Shown here: positions 1 to 8,952 of the stretch, one piece after another
How positions within the stretch are numbered: the stretch's first letter is position 1
Layout: the number at the start of each line of letters is the position of its first letter
From: Anaerolineales bacterium
GTDB lineage: Bacteria > Chloroflexota > Anaerolineae > Anaerolineales > E44-bin32
Length of the DNA stretch: 46,859 nt
Assembly (NCBI GenBank): GCA_037382465.1
Contig: JARRPX010000030.1
Span: 1 to 46,859, forward strand
Reading direction: 5' to 3'
The notes under the pieces: model-generated
What the model saw: only the letters and a program-made list of their open reading frames with translations
The model's database searches: none
Told to the model about the DNA's origin: nothing
Made by a program: the position numbers and the translations under genes

Positions 1-651
1 TGGCTGGATTTCGCTGGCATGATCGAGGAGGCCGGTGCGGATGGGCTCGAGCTCAACGTGTATTATTTGCCCACCGCGGATACGCTGCTGGGCATGGACG
101 TCGAAAACATGTACATTGACATCCTGCGCGCCGTCCGGGAGCGCGTCGAAATTCCCATCGCTTTGAAATTAAGCCCCTTCTTCAGCGCGCTGCCAAATAT
201 CGCCACACAATTCGACGAAATCGGCGCAGATGCGTTGGTTCTCTTTAATCGCTTCTATCAGGCGGACATCGATGTGCGCGAGAAGGAAATCCTGCCGCGC
301 ATCAACCTCAGCCGGCCTGAAGACATCTTGCTGCCGATGCGCTGGATCGCGATCCTATACGGACAGGTATCTTGTTCCCTTGCGCTTACCAGCGGTGTAC
401 ATTCGGGAGAGGCAGTATTGAAGGCCATCATGGTGGGCGCAGATATCGCCAACGTGGCATCCGTGTTGTTGAAGAACAGTATCGAGAAATTGAGCGAGAT
501 AATTCGAGATACTGAGAACTTGATGGAAGAATTAGAGATTTCTTCCATACGAGACCTGAAAGGCAGCATGAGCCTTCAGAACTATGTCGAACCGACGGCG
601 TTCGAACGCGCAAGCTACATTAAACTGCTCCAAAGTTTCGGACGGATTTGA
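1..651 (+). CDS. Dihydroorotate dehydrogenase-like flavoprotein, 5' end missing
   Basis: The reading frame is already open at base 1 (it begins W-L-D-F-A-G before the first internal Met at base 19), so the gene starts outside the window and only about 216 C-terminal residues are present. The visible part is the second half of an FMN-binding TIM barrel: a beta strand reading ALKLSPFF, then GADALVLFNRF, and the phosphate-binding end LTSGVHSGEAVLKAIMVGAD. These match the DHODH-like family related to class 1 dihydroorotate dehydrogenase and dihydropyrimidine dehydrogenase. The catalytic loop would lie largely in the missing part, so the substrate cannot be decided; pyrimidine synthesis is possible but unproven. 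It converges on uvrB with a 30-nt gap. The family call is good, the exact reaction is uncertain. Confidence 0.8.
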   Translation, partial: WLDFAGMIEEAGADGLELNVYYLPTADTLLGMDVENMYIDILRAVRERVEIPIALKLSPFFSALPNIATQFDEIGADALVLFNRFYQADIDVREKEILPRINLSRPEDILLPMRWIAILYGQVSCSLALTSGVHSGEAVLKAIMVGADIANVASVLLKNSIEKLSEIIRDTENLMEELEISSIRDLKGSMSLQNYVEPTAFERASYIKLLQSFGRI

Positions 652-681
652 AGGTGTTCGACTCAACTCCTAGATGAGACG

Positions 682-2718
<2,037 letters not shown>

Positions 2719-2745
2719 GGCTCCTCCAAGTACGCTCCCCCAATG

Positions 2746-2759
2746 CGAACATATGATCT
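2746..2759 (-). promoter_or_regulatory. Possible LexA (SOS) box of uvrB
   Basis: CGAAC-ATAT-GATCT resembles the Gram-positive-type LexA site CGAAC-N4-GTTCG, with one perfect half-site and three matches of five in the other. It sits between the predicted uvrB -10 box and the ribosome site, covering the likely transcription start, which is where a repressor would work. Many bacteria regulate uvrB through SOS. Functional assignment is inference. Confidence 0.35.
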
Positions 2760-2762
2760 ATG

Positions 2763-2771
2763 ATTATACCA
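2763..2771 (-). promoter_or_regulatory. Extended -10 promoter of uvrB
   Basis: On the minus strand the sequence reads TGGTATAAT, a perfect TATAAT with the TGn extension. A good -35 hexamer is not evident at 17 nt upstream, which is normal for extended -10 promoters. The leader to the uvrB ATG would be about 38 nt. Confidence 0.5.
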
Positions 2772-2884
2772 CGCACCTCACCGGCGGAAAGTCGATCTTC
2801 CATCAGGACGATTTCCTACTCCAAGGTACGACAGGTCGCCGGTTGGGCAGGAAATCCGTCATCCGAAAGCGACGCTGTCGCATC

Positions 2885-3304
2885 TCACTCCCCGACGATC
2901 TTGATCAGGACCCTTTTTCGCCTGCCGCCGTCGAATTCTCCGTAGAAGATTTGTTCCCACGGACCGAAATCCAATTTGCCTTCCGTTATAGCCACGACGA
3001 CCTCTCGGCCCATGATTTGACGCTTCATGTGGGCATCGGCGTTGTCTTCACCCGTGCGGTTATGCTGGTATTGACTGATCGGCGCATGCGGCGCGAGTGA
3101 CTCCAGCCAAACCTCGTAATCCTGATGCAGCCCGCTTTCGTCGTCGTTGATGAAAACAGAAGCCGTGATGTGCATGGCATTGACGAGCACCAGGCCTTCC
3201 TGAATGCCACTTTCCACCAATGCGTCATTCACTTGGGGAGTTATGTTGATGAAGGCTCGTCTGGCCGGGACCTCGAACCAAAGTTCTCGGCGGAAAGTTT
3301 TCAT
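2885..3304 (-). CDS. yjbQ: YjbQ/UPF0047 family protein (secondary thiamine-phosphate synthase type)
   Basis: This 139-residue protein matches the YjbQ/UPF0047 family along its whole length. Diagnostic segments are [14 protein letters not shown], the run [15 protein letters not shown] with its conserved His, and the tail [19 protein letters not shown]. Family members adopt a compact beta fold with a metal or phosphate site formed by the His residues; E. coli YjbQ has weak thiamine-phosphate synthase activity in vivo, but the physiological reaction is not settled. The start ATG has an AAGGAG ribosome site 8-9 nt upstream, and a reasonable -35/-10 pair lies before it. The gene points toward uvrB with a 166-nt spacer, so they are probably separate transcripts. 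Confidence 0.92.
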   Translation of the reverse strand: MKTFRRELWFEVPARRAFINITPQVNDALVESGIQEGLVLVNAMHITASVFINDDESGLHQDYEVWLESLAPHAPISQYQHNRTGEDNADAHMKRQIMGREVVVAITEGKLDFGPWEQIFYGEFDGGRRKRVLIKIVGE

Positions 3305-3336
3305 GGAACACGCTCCTTTTGCGCTCGTGGAATTTC

Positions 3337-3366
3337 ATTATTTGCGTTCGACTGGATAAACGCCAA
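3337..3366 (-). promoter_or_regulatory. Putative sigma-70-type promoter of yjbQ
   Basis: Minus-strand TTGGCG, 18-nt spacer, AATAAT (5 of 6 to TATAAT), ending about 32 nt before the yjbQ ATG. Judged by eye only. Confidence 0.4.
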
Positions 3367-3386
3367 CTTGTATTGAATTATCAGAA

Positions 3387-3404
3387 ATGACACGGGAATG
3401 TCAT
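3387..3404 (-). repeat. Inverted repeat between the PHP gene and yjbQ
   Basis: ATGACA-6 nt-TGTCAT is a perfect 6-bp stem. It lies after the leftward PHP gene and just upstream of the predicted yjbQ promoter. No convincing U-run follows on the minus strand, so it could be a weak terminator of the PHP gene or an operator for yjbQ. Confidence 0.35.
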
Positions 3405-3458
3405 CGATGTGGTATCTGCCGCTCTCGCATCAGGCTGCAGGATCTCGCCTGGTTAAAT

Positions 3459-4523
3459 TCATGACACGTAAATGGGATTGCTGTATATCCACCCGCAGCG
3501 TCTACCTTCGAAGTCAATATGCACTTCCACGCGGTATGCACCCGGTGCATGTACCGTATAGACCGCTGTGTCTCGATTTTTCCACCTGCGTAGTTGTTCC
3601 CCGTTGTGAATGAGGCGAATCTCTGCGCGGCGCGGCGATTTGATCTGCAGGGTCACGCCGTTTCGTGCTGGTATCGAATCGCCCATAATGACCTGATCGT
3701 CTGCTCCTTGTGCGCTGAAGCGAAAGCCGTTTGTGGGCGCCGGCAGGTCGAACCCGACGAAGCATCTGCCGCGGGATATGCTGTGAAACAACAAGCGTCG
3801 GTCGTGATTCGCATCTCCGACGAGCGCGTTTCGGGTCAGGACATGCGTGTTCACCGCGCGATAGAGAAATTCGTACGGCAGGACGATCCGCTTGAAAGGC
3901 CCTTTGCGGTAAGGTGTTGCGTGTGCGTCTGCGCCTCCGATGGCGACGATGCGTTTCCCGGACGCCAGGAGTCGATCCCAGCGTTCAAGCACCTCGGGAA
4001 ACGGCCCCTGGCCGCTGCGTTTGGGACTGTATGCCAGCAGGAAGGCCACGGGCAGCGAACTGAGATGGGATTTGAATTCACTCATGAAATTCCAGATCTC
4101 GAATCCCGTATAGCCGCTCACGTCCCAATCCACCCAGGATAAATCGGATTCGCCGAACAACGGCGCTGCCGGGTCGACAGGATGGGCGATGAAGCAAAGC
4201 CCGCCCGCTCGCTGGACTTCGTCGATCAGTTGCTGTGGCTCGGCCGCAAAAGGCGCCAGTTCCTTTCGGGCTTCGAAGACGAGCAGGTGGTTTTTCTGAG
4301 GGTCACGCACCTGGTCGTGGATCTCCTCCCCCGTCAACAGCAGTACACGGTCCTTACCCAGGTAACGATATCCGTCCATGCCGTCGACCCAAACATTGTG
4401 GTCGGTTACGACGATGAAGTCCAGGCCCGCCTGGATCGCTGCGCGGGCGATCTCAACATGGCTGCCGTGGCCATCCGAATAAATGGAGTGATTGTGCATG
4501 TTGCCGGCATATTCGTGAAGCAA
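3459..4523 (-). CDS. CehA/McbA-type PHP-domain metallohydrolase
   Basis: This 354-residue protein has a PHP phosphoesterase-type domain with the expected metal ligands: HNH at residues 10-12 (NMHNHSIYSDGHG), VTDHN at 39-43, GEEI, FIAHPVD and GGADAH. After about residue 265 comes a beta-rich C-terminal domain ending in GWIYSNPIYVS, a tail typical of proteins annotated as CehA/McbA-family metallohydrolases. CehA itself hydrolyses the carbamate carbaryl, but most relatives have unknown substrates, so only a metal-dependent hydrolase role is safe. No signal peptide is seen. It is transcribed leftward, diverging from the DegV gene, with a small palindrome overlapping its possible -35 element. Confidence 0.85.
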   Translation of the reverse strand: MLHEYAGNMHNHSIYSDGHGSHVEIARAAIQAGLDFIVVTDHNVWVDGMDGYRYLGKDRVLLLTGEEIHDQVRDPQKNHLLVFEARKELAPFAAEPQQLIDEVQRAGGLCFIAHPVDPAAPLFGESDLSWVDWDVSGYTGFEIWNFMSEFKSHLSSLPVAFLLAYSPKRSGQGPFPEVLERWDRLLASGKRIVAIGGADAHATPYRKGPFKRIVLPYEFLYRAVNTHVLTRNALVGDANHDRRLLFHSISRGRCFVGFDLPAPTNGFRFSAQGADDQVIMGDSIPARNGVTLQIKSPRRAEIRLIHNGEQLRRWKNRDTAVYTVHAPGAYRVEVHIDFEGRRCGWIYSNPIYVS

Positions 4524-4535
4524 GGGAATTCTCCG

Positions 4536-4569
4536 TGTTGGAATAACTCGTGCGTAAAGGATAGCACAA
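4536..4569 (-). promoter_or_regulatory. Possible promoter of the PHP hydrolase gene
   Basis: Minus-strand TTGTGC, about 17-nt spacer, TTATTC. The -35 hexamer is embedded in the palindrome at 4560-4575. Coordinates are approximate and assigned by eye. Confidence 0.3.
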
Positions 4570-4575
4570 GCTATC
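4560..4575. repeat. Short palindrome GATAGC-ACAA-GCTATC
   Basis: Perfect 6-bp arms around a 4-nt centre, 37-52 nt upstream of the PHP gene start and overlapping its predicted -35 box. The position suits a repressor operator. There is no T-run, so a terminator role is unlikely. Confidence 0.35.
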
Positions 4576-4724
4576 TACGGCTTCAATTTCAAAGTTACCT
4601 CGCTGGAAAATTCGTGTATCATGAAGGGAGATGCTGGTCTTGTAACCTCTGCTCGCACGTGGGGTTTTAATAAGTACTGGTATCTTCGTATCCATTTTCA
4701 CACCATATTCATGGAGGAGGACTT

Positions 4725-5573
4725 ATGAGCGATTATGCAATTGTAACCGACAGTCTCTCATCGTTACCGCAGGAACTCATCGATCGTTTTCAGATCATCG
4801 TAGTGCCGCAGGTGTTGATCTGGGGTGAAGAAGAATTCCTCGATGGAGTCAACATTACCCCGACGGAATTTTATACGCGTTTGAGGACCGATCCGGTCAT
4901 GCCCACGACGTCACAAGCGACGGTCGCCTCTTTCCAATCCGTCTTCGAACCCCTGGCTTCCCAGGGGAAAGAGATTCTGACCATCGTGGGTTCCTCGAAG
5001 TTGACGGCAACATTGAATTCTGCCGAACAGGCCAAAGGCCTCTTCCCGGATGCGAGGATCGAAATACTGGACTCGATGGGAGTCGCCATGGCGCTGGGTT
5101 TCCAGGTCCTGGCAGCCGCGCGCGCCCGTGAAGCGGGGAAATCGTTCGCTGACGCCGTGGCTACGGCGAAGAAAGCGAAGGAGCAATCGGGTGTGCTCTT
5201 CGTCGTGGAGACGCTTGAATACCTGCACCGTGGCGGCCGCATCGGCGGAGCTTCGCGGCTGCTGGGGACGGCGTTGAATCTCAAGCCGCTGTTGGAATTA
5301 CAGGAAGGACGGGTTGAACCCGTTGAGCGCATCCGCACCAAGGCCAAAGCCCATAACCGGCTCGTGGAAGTGATCGTGGAGCGCCTCAAGGATCAGCCCG
5401 ACGTGCGTCTGTCAACGCTCCACGCCGACGCAGAAGTGGATGCGCACGCCTTGATGGAGGCGGCGAAGAAGCACCTCGATCCCATCGAGACCGTTTATTC
5501 CGAAGTCACTCCGGTCATCGGAACGCATGCGGGACCGGGCACCGTCGGATTGGCATACTCATACGGAATCTAA
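4725..5573 (+). CDS. DegV family fatty-acid-binding protein
   Basis: DegV/FakB proteins bind a single fatty acid; in Firmicutes they present it to the kinase FakA. This 282-residue protein has the family length and hallmarks: an N-terminal IVTDSLSSLPQEL (usually DS.....), PTTSQATVASF in the lipid-head binding loop, VETLEYLHRGGRIG in the middle and GTHAGPGTVGLAY near the C-terminus. The start has a very strong ribosome site (GGAGGAGG, 6-8 nt before ATG). No FakA-like kinase is in the window, so its partner is unknown. The gene appears monocistronic because a strong hairpin follows 34 nt after the stop. Confidence 0.93.
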   Translation: MSDYAIVTDSLSSLPQELIDRFQIIVVPQVLIWGEEEFLDGVNITPTEFYTRLRTDPVMPTTSQATVASFQSVFEPLASQGKEILTIVGSSKLTATLNSAEQAKGLFPDARIEILDSMGVAMALGFQVLAAARAREAGKSFADAVATAKKAKEQSGVLFVVETLEYLHRGGRIGGASRLLGTALNLKPLLELQEGRVEPVERIRTKAKAHNRLVEVIVERLKDQPDVRLSTLHADAEVDAHALMEAAKKHLDPIETVYSEVTPVIGTHAGPGTVGLAYSYGI

Positions 5574-5607
5574 TTTACACCACGAAGATACATCCGGGAT
5601 CAGCATA

Positions 5608-5646
5608 CCATCGACCGGGCAGCATGCGTCCGGTCGATGGACTTTT
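5608..5646 (+). terminator. Rho-independent-like terminator after the DegV gene
   Basis: A perfect 11-bp stem, CCATCGACCGG paired with CCGGTCGATGG, encloses an 11-nt loop and is followed by ACTTTTC. The stem is GC-rich and the T-run is short (4), so termination should work but perhaps not fully. Confidence 0.75.
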
Positions 5647-5811
5647 CATGAGTTTCCGCAGCTCATGATCAGATACGAGAGGCCAAATCGGCGCTGTTCG
5701 CATCAGCGGCTGGAATTCTCATACAGCTATTTTCTCCGGGTTCTCGCTGGATTCGATGTGGCGTGATTCGAAGCCCGCAACTACACTTATGGTAAGTATT
5801 TGACCTGTGAA

Positions 5812-5820
5812 TGGTATAAT
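5812..5820 (+). promoter_or_regulatory. Extended -10 promoter before the XerC/D-like gene
   Basis: TGGTATAAT is a perfect -10 with TGn extension, 36 nt before the ATG. A TTGACC lies only 9 nt upstream of TATAAT, too close to serve as its -35. Transcription would start near 5827 and probably continue into the nucleoside phosphorylase. Confidence 0.55.
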
Positions 5821-5855
5821 GACGGTCGCCGGGCGGATTTAATCAAGGAAACGCG

Positions 5856-6707
5856 ATGAATGACGTGATCGGTCGATTCCTGCGGTATCTCGAAGTAGAT
5901 CAGGAACGTGCTCAGAATACGATCTTGGCGTATGAAACTGATATCCGCCAATTCGTCCAGGTTTTGTCCGCCGTTTCCGAGCAGCCGATTGAACCCGGTC
6001 ATATCGATGAGCAGAAGCTGGACAAGTATGTTTCCTGGTTGAACCGCCAGGGGTACAAGACTTCCACCGTTGCCCGGAAGATCGCAGCCGTACGGACCTT
6101 GCTGGACTATATGCATTCCCGTGAAGGCCACGATACCCGAACGATGTTGGATATGCTGGATTTACCCCAGAATCCTCGCCAACCCCCCAAGGTGCTGACG
6201 ACGACAGAAGTAGAAAAATTACTCCGGACCGCTTCGCAGGACAGCTCGCCGCGGGCAATGAGGGATTCGGCGGCGCTGTCATTGATGTACGCCACCGGTT
6301 TACGCGCGGTCGAACTGATCTCGCTGAACGCCAGTGACATCGATCTGCAGTCCGGCGCCATTCGGGCGAATGCAACTTATTCGCACAAGATTCCCATCCG
6401 GGATGCGCTCCATCCCTTAAGAACTTACATCGAGAAAGGTCGGCCCTATTTGCTGCGAACGCCGGAAGTCAGGGCGTTGTTCGTCAATCAACGCGGCAAA
6501 CGCCTCAGCCGGCAGGGATTGTGGTTGATCGTCAAGCGCTGGGCCGAGGAAGCCGGGTTGGGCAGCGAAGTTTCCCCACAAACGATTCGACACTCACTCG
6601 TGCGACATCTTCTGGAGCAAGGCAAGTCTCGACGCGAGGTTCAAGATTGGCTGCGTCTTTCGAGTCCGAATACATTGTGGCTTCATAAGCGCTCAGATCG
6701 CCAATGA
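5856..6707 (+). CDS. XerC/XerD-like tyrosine recombinase homologue lacking catalytic residues
   Basis: The 283-residue protein has the two-part architecture of XerC/D: an N-terminal SAM-like core-binding domain (residues 1-90, beginning FLRYLEVDQERAQNTILAYETD) and a C-terminal catalytic-type domain. The first arginine is kept (YATGLRAVEL, R150), and so is the second (SPQTIRHSL, R245). However, the His of the usual HxLRH box is Gln242, the LGH His is replaced (WLRLSS), and the C-terminal segment that normally ends QIYTH reads NTLWLHKR with no Tyr at all. It should therefore bind DNA but not cleave it. Catalytically inactive XerD-like proteins are known, for example in streptococci. The next gene begins 16 nt downstream. 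No frameshift restoring the Tyr is evident. Confidence 0.82.
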   Translation: MNDVIGRFLRYLEVDQERAQNTILAYETDIRQFVQVLSAVSEQPIEPGHIDEQKLDKYVSWLNRQGYKTSTVARKIAAVRTLLDYMHSREGHDTRTMLDMLDLPQNPRQPPKVLTTTEVEKLLRTASQDSSPRAMRDSAALSLMYATGLRAVELISLNASDIDLQSGAIRANATYSHKIPIRDALHPLRTYIEKGRPYLLRTPEVRALFVNQRGKRLSRQGLWLIVKRWAEEAGLGSEVSPQTIRHSLVRHLLEQGKSRREVQDWLRLSSPNTLWLHKRSDRQ

Positions 6708-6723
6708 TCACTGGAGTGAATAA

Positions 6724-7557
6724 ATGGATCTGATTACGACAGCAGATATCGACAACACTGTAGCGTTCATACGGGCAAGAACCTCCGTTCAACCCGAGAT
6801 CGGCATGATTTTAGGTTCGGGCCTGGGCGCGATCGCCGACGCCGTGGCGGCGGATGAAAAGATTGCGACGGGGGATATCCCCGGATGGCCCGTATCGACG
6901 GTGCACGGGCATGCGGGGCGAGTCGTCGTAGGTCATCTCGAAGATCATCCCGTATTCGTGCTGCAGGGCAGGGCGCATTTCTATGAAGGTCATCCCATCT
7001 CGCAGATCGGCCTTCCCATCCGGGTCATGTATCGCCTCGGCGTACGCATACTGATCGTGACCAATGCGGCCGGGGCCGTCAATCCGGATTTCGAACCGGG
7101 CGACTTGATGTTGATCAGCGATCACATCAATCTCCTGGGAATGACCGGCAACAACCCGCTGCGCGGTCCAAACCTGGATGAGTTCGGACCTCGTTTTCCT
7201 GACATGGGGAAGGCGTACGATCCAGCTTTGGGGATGCTGGCGAAAGAAGTGGCGCTCGAAGAGGATGTTCCCTTGCGGAAGGGAGTTTATGTTTGCGTAT
7301 CCGGCCCTTCGTACGAAACGACCGCGGAACTGCGCTTCCTGCGGATCATCGGTGTCGACGCCGTCGGAATGTCCACGGCACCCGAAGTGACCGTCGCACG
7401 GCACTGTGGTATGCAAGTTCTTGGCATCTCGGGGATCAGCAACAAGGCGAATTTGGACGGTGAAACCGAGACCACGCACGAGGAAGTGCTTGAAGCTGGA
7501 AAGATCATAACCCCCAGGCTGAAGACGCTCATCTGTGGGGTGCTGCGCAGAATTTAA
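6724..7557 (+). CDS. punA: Purine nucleoside phosphorylase (trimeric PNP/PunA type)
   Basis: PNP cleaves (deoxy)inosine or guanosine with phosphate to the free base and ribose-1-phosphate in purine salvage. The 277-residue length and motifs fit the trimeric family: LGSGLGAIAD for phosphate, VHGHAGRVVVG, LQGRAHFYEGH, TNAAGAVNPDFEPGDLMLI, SGPSYETTAELRFLR around the nucleoside-binding Glu/Tyr region, VGMSTAPEVTVARHCGM and the base-contacting ISNKA asparagine. A GGAG ribosome site precedes the ATG. It is only 16 nt after the XerC/D-like gene and 12 nt before the next gene, so these three are probably cotranscribed. Confidence 0.95.
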   Translation: MDLITTADIDNTVAFIRARTSVQPEIGMILGSGLGAIADAVAADEKIATGDIPGWPVSTVHGHAGRVVVGHLEDHPVFVLQGRAHFYEGHPISQIGLPIRVMYRLGVRILIVTNAAGAVNPDFEPGDLMLISDHINLLGMTGNNPLRGPNLDEFGPRFPDMGKAYDPALGMLAKEVALEEDVPLRKGVYVCVSGPSYETTAELRFLRIIGVDAVGMSTAPEVTVARHCGMQVLGISGISNKANLDGETETTHEEVLEAGKIITPRLKTLICGVLRRI

Positions 7558-7569
7558 TGTAGAAGGCAA

Positions 7570-8298
7570 ATGGAAGATTTCCTGCTCTTCTTTGAAGAGC
7601 AACAGACGTGGATCTACCTGGCATTAGCGATCATCGGTGCGGTCTATCTGCGATTCTTATTTGTTGCTTATCGGACTTCGCGTAGGGCTTTTTATGCGTT
7701 GGAGCGGGAGCGCAGCTTGAACCACATGAGAAGATCGATCGCCATGTTGTTACTCGTTTTCGCCGGAATGACCGCCACGTTTTTGATCGTTAACTTTGCC
7801 AGCCCAAGCATCCCGGTTTCCCTCCGGCCGACGCCCTTACCGACGATCTCTTTACTGGCGACGCCGATCGGCTCGAGCGCACAGGTAGAAGAAGGTTCGA
7901 CCGACGTAACTGCGGAGATTCCTTCCGCGCCGGATGGTTCAGGATGTTTGAATGAGAATGCCACGATCCTTCAACCGCAGAACGGTGAAACAGTCAGCGG
8001 TACGATCGTCATCCTGGGCGTTGCCAACATACCCAATTTTGCGTTCTACAAGGTGGAGTATCGTCGTCTTGACGGCGAATGGGTGACCATAACCGCAGGT
8101 TCTACGGCGGTTTGTGAGACGTGCGGTGGTTCGGATGAAGAAGGCACGGGCACGCCGGAGGAAACCCTTCAATTGGGAACCTGGGACACGCGTCTCGTTG
8201 AGCCGGGAACTTATGGATTCCGTCTGGTCGTGCTGGACACGGAAGGTAATGCGCCATTGCCTTGCGAAATACAAATTCAGATCTTGCCTGCGCAATGA
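7570..8298 (+). CDS. Membrane-anchored protein with extracytoplasmic beta domain, function unknown
   Basis: I do not recognise a named family. The 242-residue protein has two hydrophobic helices (about residues 13-34 and 56-78) separated by a basic loop, then a Pro/Thr/Ser linker (RPTPLPTISLLATP) and a probably external domain from about residue 120 to the end. That domain has Ig-like strand patterning (GETVSGTIVILGVANI, YKVEYRRLDGEW, VEPGTYGFRLVVLDTEG), and four Cys (GCLNEN, CETCGG and PCEIQ) that could form disulfides. The linker style is common in secreted proteins of Anaerolineae. It follows punA by 12 nt with an AGAAGG ribosome site, so it may share its transcript. Confidence 0.6.
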   Translation: MEDFLLFFEEQQTWIYLALAIIGAVYLRFLFVAYRTSRRAFYALERERSLNHMRRSIAMLLLVFAGMTATFLIVNFASPSIPVSLRPTPLPTISLLATPIGSSAQVEEGSTDVTAEIPSAPDGSGCLNENATILQPQNGETVSGTIVILGVANIPNFAFYKVEYRRLDGEWVTITAGSTAVCETCGGSDEEGTGTPEETLQLGTWDTRLVEPGTYGFRLVVLDTEGNAPLPCEIQIQILPAQ

Positions 8299-8400
8299 GC
8301 GAATCGGTAAATCCGGCATTCACAGATGGATCTTAAATCGGGATGTTCGGCTGATCGTTCCGGTGAATAAATTACACAAGGAGTCCAGGTCAGTTTCATC

Positions 8401-8937
8401 ATGAATATGATTTCTATTCGGGAAGCTATTTCGAGTGACATACCCACGCTCATCGCTTTTGATCACGGCTATGGCACCGATCACGTTTGGCAGATGTCTT
8501 TCGAGCGAGAGCCTTCGGCGGTGGGGGCGACCTTTCGTGAAGTCCGCTTGCCTCGTGCTATGCGGGTCGGCTATCCGCGTGACGCTGAGCGGTTAGCGGA
8601 CGAATGGACGCGCCGGGCGGTTATCCTCGTAGCCGAAAATGAAGAGTCACTCCAGGGATATCTGGCGATCGTGGAAGGCCCCTCGGAGAACATGTACTGG
8701 ATCACGGATCTCGTCGTCAGCCTGCGGTCCCGGCGCCAGGGAATAGCTTCGAGGCTGATACTGGCTGCACGTGAGTGGTGCCGCCAACGAAATGCTTTGC
8801 GGTTATTTCTGGAGATGCAAAGCAAGAATTACCCTGCGATCTGCCTGGCAAAAAAGATGGGCTTTGTGTTTAGCGGGTACAGCGACCAATACTATTCGGA
8901 TCAGGACATCGCGTTGTTTTTCTCGATGTTACTTTGA
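8401..8937 (+). CDS. GNAT-family N-acetyltransferase
   Basis: The 178-residue protein shows the Gcn5-related acetyltransferase fold: an N-terminal strand MISIREAISSDIPTLIAFD, a central strand (GYLAIVEG), and the acetyl-CoA pyrophosphate loop RRQGIASRLILAAREW, followed by RNALRLFLEMQSKNYPAICLAKKMGFVFSGYSD region typical of the family's C-terminal half. The substrate is unknown. An AAGGAG lies about 17 nt before the chosen ATG, which is rather far; a second in-frame ATG two codons on gives no better spacing. The gene stands 102 nt after its neighbour, so it may have its own promoter. The next gene starts 15 nt later. Confidence 0.85.
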   Translation: MNMISIREAISSDIPTLIAFDHGYGTDHVWQMSFEREPSAVGATFREVRLPRAMRVGYPRDAERLADEWTRRAVILVAENEESLQGYLAIVEGPSENMYWITDLVVSLRSRRQGIASRLILAAREWCRQRNALRLFLEMQSKNYPAICLAKKMGFVFSGYSDQYYSDQDIALFFSMLL

Positions 8938-8952
8938 GTGTAAAAAGATTCA

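Noticed and set aside
5800-5820. TTGACC with TATAAT as a classical promoter
   Set aside because: The spacer is 9 nt, far from 16-18. The extended -10 alone explains the site better.
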